Positions 1-6,188 are shown, numbered from the stretch's first letter. The stretch is DNA of 8,461 nt from Bacillota bacterium (GCA_023424865.1 JAFADM010000558.1:1-8461); one strand, 5' to 3'. Numbers and translations are program-made. The notes: generated from the sequence alone by a model not told the origin.

Positions 1-18
1 TTTCGCTAATTTGCGAAA
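1..18. repeat. Short perfect inverted repeat just after rpsF
   Basis: TTTCGC and GCGAAA face each other across six bases, starting one base after the rpsF stop codon. In the rpsF transcript this could form a 6-bp hairpin between rpsF and the presumed ssb. No T-run follows within the window, so whether it attenuates, processes or simply spaces the transcript cannot be judged at this cut edge. Confidence 0.4.
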
Positions 19-19
19 A

Positions 20-304
20 TCAAGCGTCCTTCTTGAGTATCAAGTACTTAAGAATGCCTTCCGTAATCTTGAAATTTCTTTCAAGCTCGGCAGGAAACTC
101 GGACTGAGCCGAGAAATTCATAAGCACGTAGTACCCTTCCTTCTGATCCTGTACCTCATAGGCAAGCTTCTTCCTGCCCCATTCCTCGAGCTTTTCGAGT
201 TCGCCGTACTGTGAAACCAGGCCGCTGAATTTTTCAACAAGGCCCTTCACCTGCTCTTCCTCGAAAGTAGGAGAAATGATATAAACGGTCTCATACTTTG
301 ACAT
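20..304 (-). CDS. rpsF: 30S ribosomal protein S6
   Basis: This encodes ribosomal protein S6, which pairs with S18 on the platform of the small ribosomal subunit. The 94-residue length is normal for the family. Family hallmarks are visible: the KYE start of strand 1 (residues 3-5), the WGRKKLAYEV segment followed by EGYYVLMNF in the middle, and the ELERNFKITEGILKYLIL helix/strand near the C terminus. The ATG at 302-304 is preceded by a perfect AGGAGGTG (313-320) at 8-base spacing, and the stop is TGA. It is normally the first gene of rpsF-ssb-rpsR; ssb would begin beyond the left edge of the window. Two sigma-A-type promoters lie upstream, so it is transcribed separately from the genes to its right. 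Identification is secure. Confidence 0.98.
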   Translation of the reverse strand: MSKYETVYIISPTFEEEQVKGLVEKFSGLVSQYGELEKLEEWGRKKLAYEVQDQKEGYYVLMNFSAQSEFPAELERNFKITEGILKYLILKKDA

Positions 305-332
305 AATCCTGTCACCTCCTCATGGACTATTG

Positions 333-353
333 GCCCTGCATCCTGTGCAGAGC
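333..353 (-). promoter_or_regulatory. Hairpin in the rpsF 5' leader
   Basis: In the transcript sense the leader contains GCTCTGCA, a five-base loop CAGGA, then TGCAGGGC. This gives an 8-bp stem with one G-U pair, ending about 12 bases before the Shine-Dalgarno sequence. A smaller CTGC/GCAG stem (363-377) precedes it. rpsF leaders in many bacteria carry an S6:S18-binding hairpin with a CCG bulge; I do not see that bulge here, so autoregulation is not demonstrated. The structure is seen; its role is inference. Confidence 0.4.
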
Positions 354-385
354 AAGGATTGACTGCGTTTTTTGCAGCATTAGTA

Positions 386-414
386 ATAATAACACAGCCC
401 CCAGAAGATGTAAA
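386..414 (-). promoter_or_regulatory. rpsF proximal sigma-A promoter (P1)
   Basis: The minus strand carries TTTACA (409-414), a 17-base spacer and TATTAT (386-391). Each hexamer has one mismatch to the sigma-A consensus and the spacing is ideal. Transcription would start near 379, giving a leader of about 75 bases to the rpsF ATG. Confidence 0.7.
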
Positions 415-441
415 GACGGTATTGAATGTTCGCATAATTTA

Positions 442-469
442 ATTATACACAATTTTACAAATATATCAA
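442..469 (-). promoter_or_regulatory. rpsF distal sigma-A promoter (P2)
   Basis: The minus strand carries TTGATA (464-469), a 16-base spacer and a perfect TATAAT (442-447) inside an AT-rich stretch. It would start transcripts near 435, about 55 bases upstream of P1. With P1 this gives rpsF a tandem promoter pair, a common layout for ribosomal protein operons. Confidence 0.65.
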
Positions 470-744
470 TATATAATAATTATAATTCTTTCAGTAGGAA
501 CCGATATACCATCTAATTGGGTAATATCCTTTTATTCTAGAATCCTAAATCCTAAGTCTTAAAATTCTTTTCCTTAATTTTAATATACTTTTCCTTTCTG
601 TTGCTATGCCGGAAGGATAATTATTTTAATGCCTATTTTGAGATCTGTTCTTCGGCGCAAAGATTTTTAAAGCTGAGGCAACATCTCTCCTCATTAAAAC
701 CTATCGTTCCGTCCTGTACCAAATTCCTGCAATGACGCTGCACG
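470..744. other. AT-rich intergenic spacer between the membrane-protein gene and the rpsF promoters
   Basis: No credible gene was found on either strand: the open frames here are short, lack a ribosome binding site and have no recognisable product. The stretch is clearly richer in A and T than the neighbouring genes. It contains a short tandem repeat (AATCCTA twice, 541-554), the palindrome TTCTAGAA (536-543) and one weak hairpin (674-693). The transcript from the ispE operon should end here, but I see no strong intrinsic terminator. Confidence 0.6.
674..693 (-). terminator. Weak candidate end-of-operon hairpin
   Basis: TGAGG and CCTCA can pair across a ten-base loop about 50 bases after the stop of the last operon gene. 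The downstream sequence, GCTTTAAAAATC, is a poor T-run. The 5-bp stem and broken tail make this marginal; it is listed as the best candidate in a spacer where a terminator is expected. Confidence 0.2.
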
Positions 745-1995
745 CTAGAAGAACAGCCCATATAAGCCCACAAAATTAATGGCGGTCACAAAAATAAAAT
801 AAGCAGATGTAAAGATCACAGTACCATACCGAACCGGCCGGGGATTTTCCGGCTGAAGAGCCAGCGCTGCAAGCAGTATTTGGGCAAAAAGGTGGTGCAG
901 AGAGTATAGAAACCCTTCCTTCAATCCGTACTGAATAAACCCGTGCAGCCCCAGGTTGAAAACAAGAACAGCCACGGGCGCCCATGCGAGCTTTCCCTTT
1001 TTGAAACCGAAATAAGTTCCTATCGCAAGAAGAACAATCCAGGCCGCTATAAAAGCGCTTTGAAACAAGCCGGCAGAGGGAACAAAAGAAACAGCCGTTC
1101 CCGGATACGCTCCAAAGGGGGTCTGATTGACAGTGTCAATATACTGTATTGGCGAACCGAATAAGGTATAGAAAACATTTTTTACAGCTTCAAAAAGTGG
1201 AAAAGCATCCCTGTAATTAGCCGGACTTGATTTAAACACCTGAAGCTGACCGTAAAAGGCCTGCCGTAAGGGCAGAAGCGCTATAGTACCTAAAAGCCCC
1301 ACGCCTGCCGCACCAATTCGAAGCGAATTTTTTATAAAAAGGTTAAGAAGCTTCCTTTTGGCCTCCTGTCCGCCTTTAAGGCTGAAATCCAGGCCATAAA
1401 ACAGAGCCATAAGTGCCCAAATAAAGAAATTGGTTATGGTGATGCCACCCGCCAAAATACCCGTGATTACCGTTCCTATTGGTCTTTTATTTAACATGCA
1501 CCACCATGCAAGAATAAGCACAAGCCCGCTATAGGTATAGCTCTCCGCTACAAGCATAAATAGCAGGGAGGAGCAGGAAATACCATAAAGCCCTGTTAAA
1601 AGTGCAGATTTCCAGAAATTTAAGCTGTAATGGGTGTAAAGTATTTTAAATAAGAAGAAAAGGGATACGGTTTGAGCAATCACTTGTCCCATAACGACAA
1701 ACAGATAATGAAGCTCAACAGAAACCTCTCCCAAAATCATTCTTTCTGCCACTGTCGCATAGTGGGCAAACGCCACAAAAAGAGGATGCTTCACAACACG
1801 GCCTGTATCCTCCCACTTAACCGAATAGAAATTCTGCACATAGTAGGCGTCATCCATGGAAAAATACCGATCATTGTGGGTATTTTGGGTTATAGCGTAA
1901 GTGCCGCCTTGCTGTATAGCATAAAAGCAAAACATGTAAAGCATGAAAAATAAAGCAAGAAAGGTAAATAAGCCTCGTTTTTCTTTTTTGAGCAT
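745..1995 (-). CDS. Polytopic membrane protein with GT-C-like features, function unknown
   Basis: A 416-residue protein dominated by hydrophobic segments, with roughly ten predicted membrane spans. The first span is at about residues 9-28. The first extracytoplasmic loop contains a paired acidic motif (SMDDAYY, D48-D49) and a KHPL motif (69-72), and an AESYTYS motif follows at about 150-156. An acidic pair in the first outer loop and a later Glu are typical of GT-C glycosyltransferases that use lipid-linked sugars, but I cannot place the protein in a named family. The ATG at 1993-1995 has AAGGAGGG (2004-2011) at 8-base spacing; the stop is TAG. It is the last gene of the ispE-GntR-GT-UbiA run, separated from the UbiA gene by 154 bases. 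The gene call is firm; a glycosyltransferase role is inference. A lipid or polymer transporter is the main alternative. Confidence 0.8.
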   Translation of the reverse strand: MLKKEKRGLFTFLALFFMLYMFCFYAIQQGGTYAITQNTHNDRYFSMDDAYYVQNFYSVKWEDTGRVVKHPLFVAFAHYATVAERMILGEVSVELHYLFVVMGQVIAQTVSLFFLFKILYTHYSLNFWKSALLTGLYGISCSSLLFMLVAESYTYSGLVLILAWWCMLNKRPIGTVITGILAGGITITNFFIWALMALFYGLDFSLKGGQEAKRKLLNLFIKNSLRIGAAGVGLLGTIALLPLRQAFYGQLQVFKSSPANYRDAFPLFEAVKNVFYTLFGSPIQYIDTVNQTPFGAYPGTAVSFVPSAGLFQSAFIAAWIVLLAIGTYFGFKKGKLAWAPVAVLVFNLGLHGFIQYGLKEGFLYSLHHLFAQILLAALALQPENPRPVRYGTVIFTSAYFIFVTAINFVGLYGLFF

Positions 1996-2055
1996 CTCTT
2001 ATTCCCTCCTTGTTGGCGCTCTTGCTAATAAAACGCTTTCGGTACAGCTTGATGA

Positions 2056-2071
2056 GCGGGGACTTCCCCAC
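2056..2071 (-). repeat. GC-rich hairpin in the gap before the last operon gene
   Basis: In the transcript GTGGGG and CCCCGC flank the loop AAGT, giving a 6-bp stem with one G-U pair. It is in the middle of the 154-base gap and has no T-run, so it is not an intrinsic terminator. It may be a processing or stability element that sets the level of the distal gene. No convincing promoter was found in the gap. Confidence 0.35.
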
Positions 2072-2149
2072 TGCTTCCTGCAATTAGCCACGTGCTTAAT
2101 ATCAACTAAAGCAATTAAATAAGCCCTCAACAAAATCTTTAATGAACCC

Positions 2150-3013
2150 TTAATAAAACCGCCAAACCAAGAGAACGCAGGTAAGCGCCCATAGAATAGC
2201 GTCAATAATAATGGGCTTGTCCTTCAAAACCACCAGCTCAATGCTGTCTCCCGGCTCTCCCTTGGAGATGAGAAGCTGATACCTGAAAAGACCGTAGATA
2301 ACAAATACGGTGGTTGCCATCATTAAGGGAGTTGCACTGAAATAGGTATATAAGGCGTACAGAACAATGGACAGGGACAGGCATACGGTCACAATCTGAT
2401 TAAGAAAAGCAGGCGTGTATACCTGAAGCGAAGCTTTATAGTTTCCCGCATCCCCCTTCATGACCGCCAGCTCAGCATTGCGCTTATTAGCCGCAAGATA
2501 AAGGCAGAGCACAGAGGTACAGAGCAGCAGCCAGGGCGAGGGCTGTACATCAATAACTACGGCTCCGGCCAGGGTACGAAGAACAAAGCCTGCGGCAATG
2601 GCCATTATATCCAGTATGGCTAATTTTTTAAGCACCGTGCTGTATAAGAACACAATGATAACATAGGCACACAGCACCACCGCAAAGGGAACAGACAAAA
2701 TAAATCCTAGCACACCCACACAAACCAGTATGAGAAGAGCGGCCACCCAGGCCTCCTTCACCGCCAGTTCACCGGAGGCGATAGGTCTTCGGCATTTTTT
2801 GGGGTGCAGCCTGTCCTTATCCCTGTCAATAATGTCATTCACAAGGTAAACGGCTCCTGATGCACCGCAAAACAGAAGAAAACCCATAAAAACCTGGAGA
2901 AGATCCCCGGGGTTTAGAAATTCCTTGGAAAAAAGTACGGCGGGAAACAAAAAGACATTCTTAATCCATTGCTTAGGGCGCATAGCCTTTAGAATCAGCA
3001 TTATTTTTTTCAT
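2150..3013 (-). CDS. UbiA-family prenyltransferase, decaprenyl-phosphate phosphoribosyltransferase-like
   Basis: A 287-residue integral membrane enzyme of the UbiA superfamily. The first aspartate-rich motif is intact: NDxxDxxxD at N59-D67, followed by DRLHPKKCRRPIASG. The N-terminal MRPKQWIKNVFLFPAVLF (11-28), the YSTVLKKLAILD segment (124-135), GFVLRTLAGA (142-151) and NKRNAEL (176-182) match the subgroup containing mycobacterial 5-phosphoribosyl-1-pyrophosphate:decaprenyl-phosphate phosphoribosyltransferase (Rv3806c) and NoeC, rather than UbiA proper, MenA or heme O synthase. The expected reaction is transfer of phosphoribose from PRPP to a polyprenyl phosphate at the inner face of the membrane. 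About nine membrane spans are present. The ATG overlaps the previous stop (ATGA), with AAGGAGA (3021-3027) at 7 bases. Neighbouring GT-C-like proteins are plausible users of the lipid-linked sugar. Superfamily certain; substrate inferred from motifs recalled, not from a search. Confidence 0.88.
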   Translation of the reverse strand: MKKIMLILKAMRPKQWIKNVFLFPAVLFSKEFLNPGDLLQVFMGFLLFCGASGAVYLVNDIIDRDKDRLHPKKCRRPIASGELAVKEAWVAALLILVCVGVLGFILSVPFAVVLCAYVIIVFLYSTVLKKLAILDIMAIAAGFVLRTLAGAVVIDVQPSPWLLLCTSVLCLYLAANKRNAELAVMKGDAGNYKASLQVYTPAFLNQIVTVCLSLSIVLYALYTYFSATPLMMATTVFVIYGLFRYQLLISKGEPGDSIELVVLKDKPIIIDAILWALTCVLLVWRFY

Positions 3014-4527
3014 GGAAGGGTCTCCTTATCCATCCGGTAAAGCACTACACTGTTGCCCTTGGCCAATTCTTCAATTTTAAAGGAATCGGAGAGCTCCGAG
3101 GGTGTATAAACAGTGGTAGAGGCTTCAGAACCAAACCAAATAATATACTGGTGCTCATAACCAAGGCTTTCCTTGTAAAAGGCATCATAACCGTAAAGAG
3201 GAATTCCAAATTTTTTTGGGATATAATGGCTCTCCCGGCCGGTCAAATACTGCACGGCAGCAGGATTATTGCTATAAATCATATCACTGTCGGCAAAAAG
3301 TCCGGCGTAGGAAAGAAATTCATGCTCCTTCCAGCTATCCGCATTAAAGCCCCCCGCGCCCTTCTCTATGCTGTCCCTAATAGAAGACAAAAAGAGGGAC
3401 GCATTGGAAATAAGGCTTCCTGCAAGCAGCAGAGCAAAAAGTCCCAACCCGGCCTTAGATACAAGGGTTTTATTCGTTTCGGCATAGGAAAGCGCCCAGT
3501 CCAAAAGCTCCGCCAAAAGAAAAAACAGCGGCAGAAGGACAGGAATCATATATCTGTCGCCAATGGGATCGAAAGCGACCCGGCTGGCGGATACAATCAT
3601 GTACAGCGAGTAAAAGATACCGTAGGAGGCCATAAAAAGGACACGGCTAAACCTATCCTTTTCCTTCACAGCTCCAATGAAAAGAACTGCCATAAGACCC
3701 ATAAAAACCAATGCAGGAACCAATGCCAAAAGTCCTTCTTTTCCCATAACAGGAGGAATCAACCAAGCCAGTACGGTTTTAAGGGCGCGCCAGGTATTGG
3801 TAAGCATACTGATGCCGGAAGGGCTTCGCATACCAACCAGAGTGTCGGACAGAATAACATTTCGAACCAGGAAGACAAGGGTGGGGACAACGGAAATCAG
3901 GCCATACAAAAAGGTATAGCCCCATTTTTTCTTCCAGCCGGGCAAAGCCAGCAATAAGAAAATACAGACTGAGGCCACGGGAACCACACCCACGTAGCGG
4001 GTGAGACAGGCCAGGGCCGAAAGCACAGCCATCCAAAAAATGGGGGCAAACCTTCCCCTTTTCCAGTCCGTTGTGAAAAGCAGATGAAAAACACCTGCCG
4101 TAAGGAGCAGGAAAAGAGGCTCAGACCATACAAAAAAGGCCATTTTCACAAGCGGAAAGCTTAAAAGAGCCATACCTGTAAAAACTACAGATACTACTCC
4201 GTGCTTCAGCTTTCTTTGGAGGGTTTCCCCTGTTATAAATAGGGCCAGCGCCATAAAAAGGGCGTTAAACCATCTCGATGCTTCCACTGCGCCTTCCTGC
4301 CCAAAGGGGGCTAAAAGCGCTGCAAAAAGGGGGGGCCATTGGACAAAGGGGCTGGTATACCCAAAATAGGGCATGCCTTCACCCCTGGCAAAATGGTCGG
4401 CTGTATAAAGATAGGCCACAGAATCGTGGGTAACACCGGGCCCGTATTTCTGGGTTCCTACAACAATAACGGCAAAACAAAGGATGCAAAGGCTTATCCT
4501 TAAAAGCCTTCCTTTATCGGCTCTCAT
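3010..4527 (-). CDS. GT-C-type membrane glycosyltransferase (PMT/ArnT-like)
   Basis: A 505-residue polytopic protein with about ten membrane spans and a soluble C-terminal tail of roughly 110 residues. After the first span (about 10-25) the outer loop carries THDSVAYLYTADHFARGEG with the acidic residue D35, then FVQWPPLFAALL (61-72). A DRYMIPVLLPLFFLLAEL segment follows in the later half. This pattern (Asp in loop 1, PPL, and an RYxxPxxP-like helix) is characteristic of GT-C glycosyltransferases such as the GT39/ArnT/RgtA-like group, which transfer sugars from polyprenyl-phosphate donors on the outer face of the membrane. The ATG overlaps the GntR stop (ATGA), with AGGGGG (4535-4540) at 7 bases; its own stop overlaps the UbiA start the same way. 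Coupling to a DPPR-synthase-like enzyme suggests a prenyl-phospho-pentose donor. The acceptor is unknown. Confidence 0.85.
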   Translation of the reverse strand: MRADKGRLLRISLCILCFAVIVVGTQKYGPGVTHDSVAYLYTADHFARGEGMPYFGYTSPFVQWPPLFAALLAPFGQEGAVEASRWFNALFMALALFITGETLQRKLKHGVVSVVFTGMALLSFPLVKMAFFVWSEPLFLLLTAGVFHLLFTTDWKRGRFAPIFWMAVLSALACLTRYVGVVPVASVCIFLLLALPGWKKKWGYTFLYGLISVVPTLVFLVRNVILSDTLVGMRSPSGISMLTNTWRALKTVLAWLIPPVMGKEGLLALVPALVFMGLMAVLFIGAVKEKDRFSRVLFMASYGIFYSLYMIVSASRVAFDPIGDRYMIPVLLPLFFLLAELLDWALSYAETNKTLVSKAGLGLFALLLAGSLISNASLFLSSIRDSIEKGAGGFNADSWKEHEFLSYAGLFADSDMIYSNNPAAVQYLTGRESHYIPKKFGIPLYGYDAFYKESLGYEHQYIIWFGSEASTTVYTPSELSDSFKIEELAKGNSVVLYRMDKETLP

Positions 4528-5213
4528 CCATCAACCCCCTGAACCCCGGAATTTACCTCACGGATAATGCTTTCCATCTGATGATGGATATGGGTCTCGG
4601 CAAGAGTCTCGGCAAGATCCACATTACCGTCTCGAAGAGCATTGAGCATTTGAGTATGTTCCTCTTCCACGTTCTCGGCAATTTGCGCATCCTTTAAGTA
4701 TATAACACGGAAACGATAGGAATGCTCCCTCAAGGCGGAAGCCACGCTTACAAGCCGCGTATTTCCGCAGGCTGCATAAATGGAGTCATGGAATTCAACG
4801 TCTTTTCGAATAGCACCCTCCAGATTATCTTTTTCGACACAGCTGATATACTGCCGGTGAATGCTTTCCAAAGCTTTTACCTGAGCCTGCTGAATCCGCT
4901 TGGCGGCAAGCCCGGTGGCAAGCTTGTCCAGTGCGGCACGAACCTCCAGTACGTCCATAATATCCTTTACCGACAGTTCGGACACATGCGTGCCCTTTCG
5001 AGGGATCATGGTTACGAGGCCCTCCGCCTCAAGCCTTCGTATGGCTTCTCGGACAGGTGTTCGGCTAACTCCCATTTGCTCGGCCAGGGATACCTCCATG
5101 AGCCTTTCTCCGGGTTTTATGTCTCCGCTTATAATGGATTTTCTCAATGTCTCAAAAATAACGTCGCGCAAGGGCTGATAACTGTCCAGTTTGAGCTTTG
5201 GTACCTTAAACAT
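4524..5213 (-). CDS. GntR-family transcriptional regulator, FCD (FadR) subfamily
   Basis: A 229-residue DNA-binding regulator. The N-terminal winged helix-turn-helix spans about residues 12-78, with the classic PGERLMEVSLAEQMGVSRTP and VREAIRRLEAEGLV recognition region and the wing at RKGTHVSEL. The C-terminal FCD effector domain covers about 86-212 and retains the metal-coordination set D138, H142, H186 and H208, so it probably senses a small organic acid or similar ligand through a bound metal. The ATG at 5211-5213 is preceded by AAGGAA at about 10 bases, a modest site. The gene begins 59 bases after ispE with no clear promoter between, and its stop overlaps the glycosyltransferase start by four bases. 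It most likely controls its own operon; the ligand cannot be read from sequence. A TTTCGATATGAAA inverted repeat (5229-5241) in the upstream gap is a possible but unproven operator half. Confidence 0.95.
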   Translation of the reverse strand: MFKVPKLKLDSYQPLRDVIFETLRKSIISGDIKPGERLMEVSLAEQMGVSRTPVREAIRRLEAEGLVTMIPRKGTHVSELSVKDIMDVLEVRAALDKLATGLAAKRIQQAQVKALESIHRQYISCVEKDNLEGAIRKDVEFHDSIYAACGNTRLVSVASALREHSYRFRVIYLKDAQIAENVEEEHTQMLNALRDGNVDLAETLAETHIHHQMESIIREVNSGVQGVDG

Positions 5214-5272
5214 CTAAGTCACGTTCCTTTCATATCGAAAACGGGCCGGGAGAAGTTCTGCTTGCTCTGGGC

Positions 5273-6139
5273 CTATTCCACTCCTTGATTAATGGTTTTG
5301 ACATGAAAAACCTTGTTATAGCGTTTTTTAAAATTCTCGGCGGCTTGAACTGCCGAGGCCTCATCGTTAAAAATTCCAAAAACTGTTGGGCCGCTGCCGC
5401 TCATACGGCTTCCCAATGCCCCCCAGCGTCTAAACATCCCCATTATTTCTGCCAATTCAGGATAGGCTTTAACCGTTACACTTTCAAGCACATTACGCAT
5501 GCCCTCGGCCAGGGAGTGGACATCAAATTCCTCCAGTTGATTAATAAGTGCTGAGGTATGGGGTTTGTCCGAAACACTGTCCCATTTGAGGTTCTTATAG
5601 ACCCAGGGTGTTGAAACAGAAAAATCCGGCTTTACTAGAACCACGTTAACATCCTTAAATCCAGGCAGAACCATAAGCTGGTCACCTATCCCCCTGGCAA
5701 GCTGAGTACCCCCTCTAAAACAGAAGGCCACATCGGCTCCCAGCGATTTGGAAAGCGCCGTAAGCTTAAAGAGAGAAAGAGGCTGTCCATACAAACGGTT
5801 CAGAGCTACAAGTACACCCGCCGCATTGCTGCTTCCCCCCGCAAGCCCGGCTGCCACAGGAATCCGCTTTGTTATGTCAATATGCGCTCCGCCCTTTTCC
5901 GGGATAGCTGAAAAAAAAACCTCTGCCGCTTTCCAGGCAATATTTCCGGAGTCCAGAGGGATATCCCGGCTTGAACATGAAAGGGACAGGCCCTCCTCCC
6001 GTTTTTCAACCCGTACATCGTCATAGAGGCCCACGGACTGCATAATCATTTCCACTATATGGTAGCCGTTAGGCAAGCGCCCGGTAACATCCAGTGACAG
6101 ATTTATTTTTGCCGGCGTACGCACGGTCACTTCGCTCAT
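5273..6139 (-). CDS. ispE: 4-diphosphocytidyl-2-C-methyl-D-erythritol kinase
   Basis: This GHMP-family kinase phosphorylates CDP-ME to CDP-ME 2-phosphate, a cytosolic step of the MEP pathway to isopentenyl and dimethylallyl diphosphate. Counting from the ATG at 6137-6139 it has 288 residues, the usual length. The PAKINLSLDVTGRLPNGYH motif (9-27) holds the catalytic Lys11. The ATP loop PVAAGLAGGSSNAAG spans 94-108, the GADVAF motif (134-139) holds catalytic Asp136, and GSRMSGSGPTVFGIF (243-257) is the third GHMP motif. The frame opens three codons earlier at a GTG (6143-6145), but that GTG is part of the Shine-Dalgarno sequence, so the ATG is preferred. It is the first gene of the run, with a promoter at 6280-6308 and a leader of about 135 bases. 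Its product feeds polyprenyl phosphate synthesis, the presumed substrate of the UbiA enzyme two genes downstream. Confidence 0.97.
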   Translation of the reverse strand: MSEVTVRTPAKINLSLDVTGRLPNGYHIVEMIMQSVGLYDDVRVEKREEGLSLSCSSRDIPLDSGNIAWKAAEVFFSAIPEKGGAHIDITKRIPVAAGLAGGSSNAAGVLVALNRLYGQPLSLFKLTALSKSLGADVAFCFRGGTQLARGIGDQLMVLPGFKDVNVVLVKPDFSVSTPWVYKNLKWDSVSDKPHTSALINQLEEFDVHSLAEGMRNVLESVTVKAYPELAEIMGMFRRWGALGSRMSGSGPTVFGIFNDEASAVQAAENFKKRYNKVFHVKTINQGVE

Positions 6140-6142
6140 AAG

Positions 6143-6149
6143 CACCTCT
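6143..6149 (-). promoter_or_regulatory. ispE Shine-Dalgarno sequence that fixes the start
   Basis: The minus strand reads AGAGGTG followed by CTT and ATG. The GTG that would open the longer frame is inside this ribosome binding site and has no site of its own, so the ATG at 6137-6139 is the probable start. Confidence 0.8.
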
Positions 6150-6163
6150 TATCTATTTATGCT

Positions 6164-6188
6164 TTCACCCTGACTGCTCAAGGGTGAA
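6164..6188 (-). promoter_or_regulatory. Perfect 8-bp hairpin in the ispE leader
   Basis: TTCACCCT and AGGGTGAA flank a nine-base loop, ending about 14 bases upstream of the ispE ribosome binding site. There is no T-run after it, so it is not an intrinsic terminator. The position fits a leader element affecting mRNA stability or translation, or a protein-binding palindrome. The leader is too short and simple for me to match it to a known riboswitch. Confidence 0.45.

Noticed and set aside
305..380. S6:S18 autoregulatory leader of the known type
   Set aside because: A hairpin is present but the CCG bulge that defines the motif is not visible, so only a generic leader hairpin is annotated.
322..516. 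64-residue plus-strand frame in the rpsF upstream region
   Set aside because: It lies across the rpsF promoters and leader on the opposite strand, has unusual Cys/Asn-rich content and no initiation signal.
1871..2205. Short minus-strand frames across the UbiA to membrane-protein gap (70 and 68 residues)
   Set aside because: They overlap the good starts and stops of the flanking genes out of frame, have no ribosome binding site of their own and their products resemble nothing I recognise.
2150..3013. UbiA protein as heme O synthase or MenA
   Set aside because: The RPKQWIKN start, HPKKCRRPIASG after the first Asp motif and NKRNAEL fit the phosphoribosyltransferase-like subgroup better, and no quinone or cytochrome oxidase genes are nearby.
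3151..3957. 268-residue plus-strand open frame opposite the GT-C gene
   Set aside because: It is fully antisense to a membrane-protein gene with clear motifs, is rich in Lys, Gln and Asn as expected for the complement of hydrophobic codons, and has no ribosome binding site or recognisable domain.
5229..5241. TTTCGATATGAAA inverted repeat as the GntR operator
   Set aside because: Only four bases on each side pair, which is expected by chance, and it does not show the TGGT/ACCA or GT-N-AC core common in FCD-family operators.
4722..5288. 188-residue plus-strand open frame opposite the GntR gene
   Set aside because: Antisense shadow of an unmistakable GntR/FCD regulator; no initiation signal and no family resemblance.
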